Below, one piece after another: positions 35,065 to 42,437 of a stretch of DNA of 64,000 bases. Origin of the DNA: Anaeromassilibacillus sp001305115 (lineage in GTDB: Bacteria; Bacillota; Clostridia; Oscillospirales; Acutalibacteraceae); the NCBI GenBank assembly GCA_042854365.1, contig AP031437.1:1178001-1242000 (forward strand). The letters run 5' to 3'. The position numbers and the translations under genes are program-made. Positions within the stretch are counted from its first letter, which is position 1; the number at the start of each line of letters is the position of its first letter. The notes under the pieces are model-generated. The model was given only the letters and a program-made list of their open reading frames with translations. It made no database searches and had not been told where the DNA came from.

Positions 35065-35307
35065 TCGAAACTCCCGGGCAGAGCCGGTGGAAAAGCCTTG
35101 TAAAAAGGCTTTCGCTTGAAGCATTGGGCGAAGTAAGCCGTTGGCAACAATCTTTGTTGACAGAAAGTTGCCGCGAGAACGGTGATGCCCGTTTACGGGC
35201 TACGGGGCAAGTGATGCAAGCGGGAGAATGTAGCTCCATGCCTTTTGAGACGCTTGCCGGTAATAGGTGCTGATAGGACCCTTTTAAACCACCGGACTAG
35301 CCGGTGG
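35065..35307 (+). ncRNA. Structured RNA element, copy B (possible raiA-motif-like ncRNA)
   Basis: About 243 bases homologous to 14415-14651. Stems are more regular here: AAAGCC/GGCTTT around TTGTAAAAA; GGCAAC/GTTGCC; TGCCC/GGGCA enclosing GTTTACGGGC; GCAAGCG/CGCTTGC with inner GGAG/CTCC; and a terminal CCACCGG-ACTAG-CCGGTGG hairpin. A 5' GCCGGTGG could pair with the 3' CCACCGG instead to close the whole molecule. It lies after the hisE terminator and before a minus-strand gene, so it has no obvious target gene. Small frames inside it (for example 35058-35273) are not conserved in copy A. Confidence 0.6.
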
Positions 35308-35409
35308 TTATGACTACAAATCCCTTTGATACGTTGCAGATAGATCCAATAAAATGATTTTAGACGCATAGGAATGGCAATCGTAGGAAACCATCTACGG
35401 CCGCTACAG

Positions 35410-35604
35410 TTATATACATAATATACTTGCGCCCAAAATGAAAAGTAGGATTCCTAAGATAAACGAACAGATCCATCGAACAGCCTCATGCTGGAAAACT
35501 CGTATACCTTTTTGAGCCAAGTTCTGTAGGATTACATAAATTACAGCGATTAGAACCATGCCAATTGCAGCTCCAATCGCTCTGGCCAGAACGATTTGCA
35601 ACAT
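35410..35604 (-). CDS. Small hypothetical membrane protein
   Basis: A 64-residue frame on the minus strand with two hydrophobic segments, VLARAIGAAIGMVLIAVIYV and ICSFILGILLFILGASILCI, separated by a basic/amphipathic loop. The ATG (first base 35604) has AGGGGTGGG about seven bases before it on the minus strand. No family is recognised. It follows, in the same direction, the ImmA-like protease gene after about 230 bases, so it may be the end of the same transcript. Confidence 0.45.
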   Translation of the reverse strand: MLQIVLARAIGAAIGMVLIAVIYVILQNLAQKGIRVFQHEAVRWICSFILGILLFILGASILCI

Positions 35605-35832
35605 TTTTGTGCCCACCCCTGGAATTAAAAAGCAGTTGAACGCCTTGAATCACATGCCAGAGTTTGAGTGACATGATACCGGAATATAGCCTGCCTTTTG
35701 GTGATCCAATTTCTATGATTGCATCTATGTTGGATTTGTAAATGTGCATTCCTCGGAATCAGGATACCTTTAGCAGATAATCCCACGAGGGGATCGTCTT
35801 GCATCCGAAACGAAGAGAAGCAATATGGCCTT

Positions 35833-36570
35833 TTAACGGCGATCGTATGCTATATCGATGGAATGAAAGTCCAGCATGCGCCTATGAATGCGGCGAAGCC
35901 GGTCGGATTCCTGCGCCAGACACTCGGCTTCCAGATCATTGAGCGATTTTATGTGGAGCCCGGACTCGCGCTGCTTGGCGGAAGAAAGAATACGGACTTC
36001 CTCGTACGGGATTCCAGAGAGATATTGCGTGATCTCGTATTTGAGACTCTCAAAACGGAAGGTGACCACAGCTTCCGTGATGCGAAAATTCTCTGCCAAT
36101 TCCCCTTTAAAGCGTAGATAGTCTTTCCATGTATGTAGTGCTGGATACCGTTCCCGAACAAGGGGGAGGAGAACACGTGCGGGGAGAAGAAGTTCGGCGG
36201 CCCCTTCATTCGCCTGCCACTCCAAAAAACGGTCCTGATTGGGGCGCGCTTTTTCAAAGCAGTTGAACGACTTAGCCGGGCCATCGCGATGGAGCGTGAT
36301 ATGAATCAATTCATGGCCACAGGTAAAATTATTTTCACGCCAGGATAGATTTCCATTGAGAAGGATAATGTCCGGACCGCCGTCGGTGGAGAGACAGGAA
36401 ACTCCCTTAAGGCCGGGGGTTTTGAAAGGAGGAAATCCCAGGGCAAGGTTCGGGAGTGCTTCACATAGCGAGATCATGTCCAATGGTTGATCCGACTCCG
36501 GAATGTTTAGGCGTTTGCGCAATGCACAGACCGCCCGATAGAGCTCCGCTTTTGTGCAGTGCCGGTTCAT
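35833..36570 (-). CDS. ImmA/IrrE-family metallo-endopeptidase
   Basis: A 245-residue zinc peptidase of the COG2856 family. The motif CGHELIHITLH gives H86, E87 and H90, and QANEGAAELLLP supplies a downstream Glu (E126). The C-terminal third is helical and basic and not assignable. In ICEBs1 and many prophages such a protease cleaves its cognate XRE repressor to derepress the element. Here the XRE gene is directly upstream with start/stop overlap (36567-36570), so the pair forms one operon. Confidence 0.85.
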   Translation of the reverse strand: MNRHCTKAELYRAVCALRKRLNIPESDQPLDMISLCEALPNLALGFPPFKTPGLKGVSCLSTDGGPDIILLNGNLSWRENNFTCGHELIHITLHRDGPAKSFNCFEKARPNQDRFLEWQANEGAAELLLPARVLLPLVRERYPALHTWKDYLRFKGELAENFRITEAVVTFRFESLKYEITQYLSGIPYEEVRILSSAKQRESGLHIKSLNDLEAECLAQESDRLRRIHRRMLDFHSIDIAYDRR

Positions 36571-36905
36571 TTCTGTGCGTGTCTCCTTTTTAGCTTCTTG
36601 ATCATGTCAATGGCCAAACGGATGTCATCCGGGTCAATATCATTTTCTTGCGCTTCGCGTGCGAAATTAAAGTACACATTGCTGAGTTTCCCTTCTTGGG
36701 GAGGGACCTCCCAACCGATCAGGTAATCCGGTGTGACTTGAAGGACTTCTGCCAATCGGGCAACTTTATCTGCACTCAGGCTTGCAATTTCGCCGCGTTC
36801 CCAACGGGAAACGGTGGCGGCACTGACACCTACCGCTTGGGCGACTTTTTCCAGAGTAAGTCCTTGATGGATTCTCCGGTTCTTAGCGCGATCCTTCCAC
36901 TCCAT
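36567..36905 (-). CDS. XRE-family transcriptional regulator (ImmR-like)
   Basis: A 112-residue regulator. The N-terminal helix-turn-helix is clear: RIHQGLTLEKVAQAVGVSAATVSRWERGE, then LAEVLQVTPDYLIGWE. A charged C-terminal part (~70-112) may be the dimerisation or protease-recognition region. GGAGGGG stands before the ATG. The promoter at 36982-37010 and the palindrome at 36949-36960 suggest autoregulation. The pair is typical of mobile elements, but no integrase, relaxase or phage gene is visible in this window. Confidence 0.9.
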   Translation of the reverse strand: MEWKDRAKNRRIHQGLTLEKVAQAVGVSAATVSRWERGEIASLSADKVARLAEVLQVTPDYLIGWEVPPQEGKLSNVYFNFAREAQENDIDPDDIRLAIDMIKKLKRRHAQK

Positions 36906-36948
36906 GCAACCCCCTCCTTATGAACGAAATTTGCAGATGAGCATTTTG

Positions 36949-36960
36949 CCACGATCGTGG
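36949..36960. promoter_or_regulatory. Candidate operator palindrome
   Basis: CCACGATCGTGG is a perfect 12-base palindrome between the ImmR-like promoter and its start codon. A likely binding site for the adjacent XRE protein; inferred from position only. Confidence 0.45.
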
Positions 36961-36981
36961 AAAAACGTACATTTGTTTTTT

Positions 36982-37010
36982 ATTATGGCACAGCTTTTGC
37001 TTTTTTGCAA
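36982..37010 (-). promoter_or_regulatory. Promoter of the immR-immA pair
   Basis: Minus strand: TTGCAA (37010-37005), 17-base spacer, CATAAT (36987-36982). Confidence 0.6.
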
Positions 37011-37144
37011 TCATTATTCTGATTTTTTGGAGGTTTTGTATTGCTTTCTTTGCCAATTTATGTAATAATATAAAACGTTGGATAAAAGGGAGGATACATA
37101 TTCTCTTTCGAAGTGGAGTTTTTTGAGAGTTTGTTCGGAAAGAC

Positions 37145-37173
37145 TTGACAGAGCTGAAAAGTGTATGTATAAT
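37145..37173 (+). promoter_or_regulatory. rpsU promoter
   Basis: Consensus TTGACA (37145-37150), 17-base spacer, TATAAT (37168-37173): the best promoter match in the window, fitting a ribosomal protein gene. Confidence 0.85.
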
Positions 37174-37234
37174 AACTTTTATGTAATTGAGTTACTATTA
37201 ACCCCTGCCTTTCGGCGGATGGGAGGGAAAATAA

Positions 37235-37411
37235 ATGGCTGAAATCAGAATTAAGGACAATGAGTCCCTGGAAAGCGCGCTCAGAAGATTCAAGAAGCAG
37301 TGTGCAAGAGCGGGTGTCATTGCTGAAGTTCGCAAGAGAGAAGCTTATGAGAAGCCTTCTGTCAGGCGGAAGAAGAAGTCCGAAGCGGCCCGTAAGCGTA
37401 AGTACAGATAA
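37235..37411 (+). CDS. rpsU: 30S ribosomal protein S21
   Basis: A 58-residue ribosomal protein, usual length. It reads MAEIRIKDNESLESALRRF, then KKQCARAGVIAEVRKREAYEK and a strongly basic tail of RRKKK and RKRKYR. S21 sits near the anti-Shine-Dalgarno on the 30S platform. GGGAGGG (37211-37217) is somewhat far from the ATG, but no other start fits. It has its own consensus promoter and terminator. Confidence 0.95.
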   Translation: MAEIRIKDNESLESALRRFKKQCARAGVIAEVRKREAYEKPSVRRKKKSEAARKRKYR

Positions 37412-37436
37412 CGTTTACAGGAATGAATTTCACAAA

Positions 37437-37461
37437 AAGCGGGCTTAAAGCCCGCTTTTTT
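37437..37461 (+). terminator. rpsU terminator
   Basis: GCGGGC (37439-37444) pairs with GCCCGC (37450-37455), extended by A/T pairs and followed by TTTTTT. Confidence 0.9.
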
Positions 37462-37516
37462 AACGTTTTAAGAAAGCGTCCGCCAGACGCTTTCGATCCA
37501 ATACGGGAGGTGCCCG

Positions 37517-38032
37517 ATGGCGTTGCTTTTGCCCACAATAGCAGTAGAGAATTTGCTGGATGTCACACCGGCTATGCTGACCGCATTGGAGGTGGACACC
37601 ATCCTTCTGGATGTGGACAATACGTTGGCTTATCACGGTTCTCAGGAGCCTTTTCCGGGAACGGTTGAGTGGTCGCATGAGATGCGCCGCCAGGGATTTC
37701 GCGTGATGATTCTATCAAACAATTTTGCGAAACGGGTGGCCCCGTTTGCAGCGAAGTATGATCTGCCGTTCTTATCCTTTTCGATCAAGCCATTTCCGAT
37801 TGCGTATCTTCGCGCAATTCGCAAACTAGGGGCTAAAAGGGAAAAGACGGTTGTGATCGGTGACCAGGTGTTTACGGATGTGGTGGGGGCCAATCTCTCA
37901 CGAATGAAATCGGTTTTACTCACCCCACGTGGAGCAGAAAAGGGCTTTTCTATCCGTATTCGCCGTGCATTGGAGAAGCCGGTCCGCAGGCGGCTTGCCC
38001 AGCGACAGGGGAAAAAGGGGGGAGACGTATGA
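37517..38032 (+). CDS. YqeG-family HAD phosphatase
   Basis: A 171-residue HAD IIIA phosphatase. Motif I is ILLDVDNTLAYHG; motif II VMILSNNF; KPFPIAYLRA supplies the Lys; motif IV is VVIGDQVFTDVVGAN. YqeG proteins are related to phosphatidylglycerophosphatases (Gep4/PgpP-like), so a role in phospholipid synthesis is possible. GGGAGGTGCCCG precedes ATG 37517. The stop overlaps aroQ. Confidence 0.87.
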   Translation: MALLLPTIAVENLLDVTPAMLTALEVDTILLDVDNTLAYHGSQEPFPGTVEWSHEMRRQGFRVMILSNNFAKRVAPFAAKYDLPFLSFSIKPFPIAYLRAIRKLGAKREKTVVIGDQVFTDVVGANLSRMKSVLLTPRGAEKGFSIRIRRALEKPVRRRLAQRQGKKGGDV

Positions 38033-38460
38033 AACGAGTTTTGGTGATTCTAGGTCCGAACCTCAATATGGTAGGCGTCCGAGAAAAGGGCGTCTATGGC
38101 GATGAGACAGCAGAAAGTATCAATCTACAGATTTTGGAGCATGCAAAAAAGCTGGGATATACGTGCGACATCTTTCAGTCCAACCACGAAGGTGACATCA
38201 TTGATAAAATTCATGCCAGTCGGGGAAACTACGATGGAGTGGTGCTGAATGCTGGCGCATTGACCCACTACAGTTATGCGTTGCACGACGCGATTTCCTG
38301 TGTGCGCATTCCGTTTGTGGAAACACATATGTCCAATATCCATGCACGGGAAGAATTCCGGCATAAATCTGTTATTGCGGATGTATGCGCAGGTCAGATT
38401 TGCGGTTTTGGCAAATACAGCTATTTTTTGGCATTGGATGCCCTCAAGAATCTGATGTGA
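38029..38460 (+). CDS. aroQ: Type II 3-dehydroquinate dehydratase
   Basis: A 143-residue dodecameric dehydratase of the shikimate pathway. Seen: VILGPNLNMVGVREKGVYG, where the Tyr is catalytic; FQSNHEGDIIDKIH; LNAGALTHYSYALHDAI; and VETHMSNIHAREEFRHKS. Placed between yqeG and efp, as in several Firmicutes (although the usual intervening aminopeptidase P gene is missing here). Confidence 0.96.
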   Translation: MKRVLVILGPNLNMVGVREKGVYGDETAESINLQILEHAKKLGYTCDIFQSNHEGDIIDKIHASRGNYDGVVLNAGALTHYSYALHDAISCVRIPFVETHMSNIHAREEFRHKSVIADVCAGQICGFGKYSYFLALDALKNLM

Positions 38461-38481
38461 GATTCGCGTATTGTGAAAAAT

Positions 38482-38510
38482 TTGTCTTGAAAAATGGCAG
38501 GAAATATTAT
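38482..38510 (+). promoter_or_regulatory. efp promoter
   Basis: TTGTCT (38482-38487), 17-base spacer, TATTAT (38505-38510), about 40 bases before the start codon. Confidence 0.55.
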
Positions 38511-38550
38511 ACACTAAAGGATAGTAAATTAGTTATTGGAGGATACGGTC

Positions 38551-39108
38551 ATGATATCTGCAGGAGATTTTAGAAATGGCGTGACTTTTGAAATGGATGG
38601 CAACGTTGTTTCCATCATCGAGTTTCAGCACGTGAAACCCGGCAAAGGCGCTGCTTTCGTCCGCACCAAAATTCGTAACGTCATTACAGGCGCCGTTACA
38701 GAAAAGACGTTCAACCCGAACGACAAATATCCAACCGCTTTCGTAGAGCGCAAGGACATGCAGTATCTGTACAATGATGGAGACCTGTATTATTTTATGG
38801 ATTCTGAGACCTTTGAGCAGATTCCGATCAACAAGAGCGTTTTGGGCGACAACTTTAAGTTTGTCAAAGAGAACATGGATTGCAAGGTTCTCTCCTATAA
38901 GGGGAATGTGTTTGGTGTAGAACCGCCGAACTTTGTCGAACTCGAAGTGGTCAAGACAGATCCGGGCTTTAAGGGCGACACCGCAACCAATGCTACCAAG
39001 CCGGCTACCTTGGAGACAGGCGCGGAAATCAAAGTCCCGCTTTTCATCAATGAGGGAGAGACAATCCGTATTGATACCCGTACAGGTGAATATATGGAGC
39101 GCGCATAA
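38551..39108 (+). CDS. efp: Elongation factor P
   Basis: A 185-residue translation factor that relieves stalling at polyproline. Three beta-barrel domains: MISAGDFRNGVTFEMDGN; the loop HVKPGKGAAFVRTKIRN, which carries Lys at the tip; and the C-terminal signature DTATNATKPATLETGAEIKVPLFINEGETIRIDTRTGEYMER. ATG 38551 follows TTGGAGGAT. Confidence 0.97.
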   Translation: MISAGDFRNGVTFEMDGNVVSIIEFQHVKPGKGAAFVRTKIRNVITGAVTEKTFNPNDKYPTAFVERKDMQYLYNDGDLYYFMDSETFEQIPINKSVLGDNFKFVKENMDCKVLSYKGNVFGVEPPNFVELEVVKTDPGFKGDTATNATKPATLETGAEIKVPLFINEGETIRIDTRTGEYMERA

Positions 39109-39236
39109 CGCACAATACATTGGGATTCTTTTGAAGGAAGTGTCGTTTTCGGTGCTTCCTTGCCTACGTTTTTGCTTTTGGCCGCTTAAAGCGGTGGGAA
39201 GAATTGATTTGAATGAAATTAAAGGAGGCACAAGTC

Positions 39237-39656
39237 ATGACGAACACTGAGAAAGTTGCGTACATCCGTGGTTTGGCAGAGGGCCTAGAGCTCGACGACA
39301 ACAAGAAAGAGGTCAAGGTTCTGAACGCGATCATCGAATTACTGGACGATATGGCAATGTCCCTGTCCGACCTGGAGGACGGCTATAATGATATGGCCGA
39401 TCAGCTCGATGCGGTTGACGAGGACTTGGGCTCGCTGGAAGATGACTTTTATGGAGACGAAGAGGACGATGAGGATGAGGACGAGTGCTATTATGAAGTG
39501 ACTTGCCCGAATTGTCATGAGACGATCTGCCTCTCCGAGGACATTATTGAGGATGGTCAGATGGACTGCCCGAATTGTGGCGAGACGCTGGAGTTCGACA
39601 TCGATGAGTGCGATGAGGACAGTTGCGGCTGTGGCTGCGAAAGTTGCAGTGAATAA
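39237..39656 (+). CDS. CD1247-type acidic zinc-ribbon protein
   Basis: A 139-residue protein. The N-terminal ~55 residues (TEKVAYIRGLAEGLELDDNKKEVKVLNAIIELLDDMAMSL) match the CD1247 N-terminal domain known from Clostridia, often found after efp. An extremely acidic middle (EEDDEDEDEC) leads to a zinc ribbon (CPNCHETICL, CPNCGETLEF) and a Cys-rich end (CGCGCESC). Function unknown. AAAGGAGGCA (39221-39230) fixes the ATG at 39237. Confidence 0.8.
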   Translation: MTNTEKVAYIRGLAEGLELDDNKKEVKVLNAIIELLDDMAMSLSDLEDGYNDMADQLDAVDEDLGSLEDDFYGDEEDDEDEDECYYEVTCPNCHETICLSEDIIEDGQMDCPNCGETLEFDIDECDEDSCGCGCESCSE

Positions 39657-39679
39657 TTTTTAGAGCTTCGGACGAGAGG

Positions 39680-39714
39680 GCACCGTATCTGCTTGGGCGG
39701 ATACGGTGCTTTTT
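39680..39714 (+). terminator. Intrinsic terminator
   Basis: GCACCGTATC pairs with GATACGGTGC around TGCTTGGGCG, followed by TTTTT. Confidence 0.92.
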
Positions 39715-39788
39715 CCAATATCATCTTTCTTGCAAAGCTTTTGCAAAAAAATAAAAGAGTTTTTATGAAGCAAAAGGAGGAATTTGCC

Positions 39789-40850
39789 ATGAATTTCATG
39801 AAACGTTTGACAGCGATGGCGCTTTCATTGTGTATGTTGGGGGCGGTTTTGACTGGATGTGGCTCACAGCCGGAGGAGGCCAGCAGTCAAGCGCCGGAGA
39901 GTGTGCCAGCGTCTTCATCGAAGGGTTCAGAAGATCCTTCCAGTTCTCCGAAAGAAACGATCACAATCAAAATTGCCGCGCAAAAGGGACCGACCGGACT
40001 TGGTATGGTTAAGTTGATGCAGGACAGCGAAGAAGGTTCCACAGTAAATACTTATGACGTGACGATTGCCTCTTCCCCGGATGCAGCGGTTTCTATGATT
40101 TCCAGTGGAGAAGCGGATGTTGCGGCACTGCCCACCAATACAGCTGCAATTCTTTACAATAAGACGTCTGGGAATGTTCAGCTTGCTGCTCTCAATACAT
40201 TGGGCGTACTCTATATTGTGACGAATGGAGAAGACATCAGCAGCATAGAGGATCTAAAAGGAAAGACGGTTTATTCTTCGGGTCAGGGTGCCACTCCGGA
40301 ATATGCTTTTAACTATATTCTGACTGAGAATGGTTTGACTCCCGGGACAGATGTAACCGTAGAATATAAGGCAGATCACAGTGAATTGGCAGCAAGCATC
40401 CTGTCCGGTGATGCAAAGATCGCAGTGTTGCCAGAGCCCTTTGTCACACAGGTGACGGCAAAAGATCCGAATGTCCAAGTCGCTTTAAATCTCACCGATG
40501 AATGGAATAAAGTTGCAGGGGACAAGAGCGTGTTGACCATGGGATGTCTGGTAGTGCGTAAGGACTTTGCGGAACAGAATAAGGAGGCCTTTGACGCCTT
40601 CCTGGATGAATATAAAGAATCGGTTGATTTTACAAATAATCACGTCGATGAGGCGGCAGAACTTTCTGAAAAATATGACATCATGCCAGCAGCAGTTGCA
40701 GAAAAGGCCATTCCAAACTGCAATATTGTTTACATGGATGGAGAGGAAATGCAGAAAAAAATGCCAGACTTCCTGAATATTCTGTTCACAGCCAATCCAA
40801 AGTCCGTTGGAGGAGAGTTGCCGGGTGAAGATTTCTACTATATCAAATAA
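39789..40850 (+). CDS. ABC importer substrate-binding lipoprotein (NMT1/SsuA-like)
   Basis: A 353-residue lipoprotein: signal peptide FMKRLTAMALSLCMLGAVL, lipobox LTGC with C24 as the lipidated residue, a Ser/Pro-rich tether, then a periplasmic-binding-protein type II fold (IKIAAQKGPTGLGMVKLM, ISSGEADVAALPTNTAAILYN, EDLKGKTVYSSGQGATPEYAF). The fold is shared by sulfonate, taurine and thiamine-precursor binding proteins; substrate not decidable. AAAGGAGG sits eight bases before ATG 39789. It heads a three-gene importer operon. Confidence 0.88.
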   Translation: MNFMKRLTAMALSLCMLGAVLTGCGSQPEEASSQAPESVPASSSKGSEDPSSSPKETITIKIAAQKGPTGLGMVKLMQDSEEGSTVNTYDVTIASSPDAAVSMISSGEADVAALPTNTAAILYNKTSGNVQLAALNTLGVLYIVTNGEDISSIEDLKGKTVYSSGQGATPEYAFNYILTENGLTPGTDVTVEYKADHSELAASILSGDAKIAVLPEPFVTQVTAKDPNVQVALNLTDEWNKVAGDKSVLTMGCLVVRKDFAEQNKEAFDAFLDEYKESVDFTNNHVDEAAELSEKYDIMPAAVAEKAIPNCNIVYMDGEEMQKKMPDFLNILFTANPKSVGGELPGEDFYYIK

Positions 40851-41619
40851 GGCGGCCTCATCCCAGAGCCGTATAGCAATATGCATGCGGAAAGTGTTGG
40901 TAGCTTTATTTTGGTTGATTCTCTGGCAGATTTTATATTTGGTTGTCAAACAGGAGATACTGATTGTATCTCCTGTTCGCGCATCACAGCGGCTTTTGGA
41001 GTTGGCAGGGGAAGGGGAGTTTTGGCTCACAGCGATGTATTCCATGCTGCGAATTGTTTCCGGATTTCTATTGGGCGTAGGAATTGGAACTCTTTTGGCA
41101 GCCTTGACGTCAATGTCGCGCTTCCTGTACGACCTTTTCCATCCGATTGTCAGTATTATAAAAGCAACCCCAGTGGCTTCTTTTATATTGCTTGCTTTGG
41201 TTTGGATTGAATCCCCTTACGTGCCGGTCTTTACATCTTTTCTGATGGTATTGCCCGTTGTATGGGGGAATGTATCCAATGGAATTGCAAAAACCGATCG
41301 GAATCTTTTGCAGATGGCAGCGGTCTACCGTTTTCATACAATGAAAACCATCCGTCGAATCTATCTGCCGTCCGTCATGCCTTATTTTACGGCTGCCTGT
41401 ACGACCGGCATGGGGCTGTCTTGGAAGGCGGGCGTTGCCGCAGAGGTCTTGGCCAACACGAAACACTCCATCGGCGGCAATATCTATAATGCAAAGATCT
41501 ATATTGAAACGGCCGACCTCTTCGCATGGACTGCAGTTGTTATCGTCATTAGCGTTGTACTGGAAAAGCTGATGGTGAAGCTGATGAAAGCCGTTGGAAA
41601 AAAATACAATCTTTCGTGA
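40825..41619 (+). CDS. ABC importer permease (SsuC/TauC/ThiX-like)
   Basis: A 264-residue BPD-type permease with about six membrane helices. The cytoplasmic EAA-like loop is MAAVYRFHTMKTIRRIYLPSVMPYF. GTG 40825 is chosen as GGAGGAG (40808-40814) lies upstream; it overlaps the binding-protein gene by 26 bases. Works with the ATPase at 41629. Confidence 0.87.
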   Translation: MKISTISNKAASSQSRIAICMRKVLVALFWLILWQILYLVVKQEILIVSPVRASQRLLELAGEGEFWLTAMYSMLRIVSGFLLGVGIGTLLAALTSMSRFLYDLFHPIVSIIKATPVASFILLALVWIESPYVPVFTSFLMVLPVVWGNVSNGIAKTDRNLLQMAAVYRFHTMKTIRRIYLPSVMPYFTAACTTGMGLSWKAGVAAEVLANTKHSIGGNIYNAKIYIETADLFAWTAVVIVISVVLEKLMVKLMKAVGKKYNLS

Positions 41620-41628
41620 GGAACCTAC

Positions 41629-42258
41629 ATGAATGTTACCATACAAAATGCCTGTAAGGCGTATGAAGGGCGGGCAATATTGGATCAGTTTGATTTAGAA
41701 TTTCCTCAAAAGGGTACAATTTGCCTATTAGGTCCTTCGGGGTGCGGAAAAACAACTCTGCTAAATTGTATTGCAGGTTTGGAGATGTTGGATTCTGGCG
41801 CTGTTTTGGGGATAGAGGATCGTAAAATCGCATACATGTTCCAAGAAGACCGTTTATTACCTTGGATTAGCGCACGTGAAAATGTGGAAGTTATATTAAA
41901 CCATCCACATATAAAAACAGCCGAACGATGGTTAGAAGCCGTTGGATTGAAGGATGATATGGAAAAGCGTCCAGCGGAATTGAGCGGTGGGATGCGTCAA
42001 CGTGTGGCGCTTGCCCGAGCGTTGGCATTTGGTGGGGAGATCTTTCTATTGGACGAGCCGTTCCGAGCTTTGGATCATAAGACGCGCCTGCGGATGCAGA
42101 CTCTGCTTCAAAAGCACACACAGGAGGCCCTCAAAATTCTGGTGACACACGATTTGGAGGAGGCACGTTCTTTGGCAGATCAGATTCTCTATTTGGAAGG
42201 ACCACCCTTGCGTGTCGTACATTCGGAAATACAAGGGGCTCAACGCAAGAATGCCTGA
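41629..42258 (+). CDS. ABC importer ATPase (SsuB/TauB-like)
   Basis: A 209-residue ATPase: Walker A GPSGCGKTT, Q-loop MFQEDRLLPW, signature LSGGMRQRVALARAL, Walker B IFLLDEPFRALD and H-loop VTHDLEEA. Slightly short but complete. The MFQEDRLLPW form is typical for nitrate/sulfonate/taurine importers. Nine bases after the permease. Confidence 0.92.
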   Translation: MNVTIQNACKAYEGRAILDQFDLEFPQKGTICLLGPSGCGKTTLLNCIAGLEMLDSGAVLGIEDRKIAYMFQEDRLLPWISARENVEVILNHPHIKTAERWLEAVGLKDDMEKRPAELSGGMRQRVALARALAFGGEIFLLDEPFRALDHKTRLRMQTLLQKHTQEALKILVTHDLEEARSLADQILYLEGPPLRVVHSEIQGAQRKNA

Positions 42259-42318
42259 TATTGGCTCCATTTTTGTAGCGATTTGGAAGAAGATGTTCCT
42301 TTTATGGGAAATCTATGC

Positions 42319-42431
42319 TATAATCGAAAACAGACCCTTTTGTAAAAGGATGCCAAAGACCGCGTCCTGGTAGTTGCCAGGTCGATAAGGATGCGGCGCT
42401 TCAGCGCTGTGGATCATGATACTGTGGGGGA
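42319..42431 (+). promoter_or_regulatory. Promoter and structured leader of the CapD-like gene
   Basis: A TATAAT at 42319-42324 has only a weak -35. The leader after it folds as CCGCGTCC (from about 42360) with GGATGCGG (to 42395), enclosing CCTGG-TAGTTG-CCAGG, followed by GCGCT-TC-AGCGC. There is no T-tract, so it is not a plain terminator. It matches no riboswitch class I can recognise; the c-di-GMP-I core was considered and does not fit. Confidence 0.4.
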
Positions 42432-42437
42432 ATGGTA

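Noticed and set aside
35058..35273. A 71-codon + strand frame in RNA copy B
   Set aside because: Not retained in copy A, whereas base pairing is; the region is better explained as RNA.
42340..42420. c-di-GMP-I riboswitch before the CapD-like gene
   Set aside because: The conserved GCAAA/GACGCAAAG core and tetraloop-receptor layout are absent.
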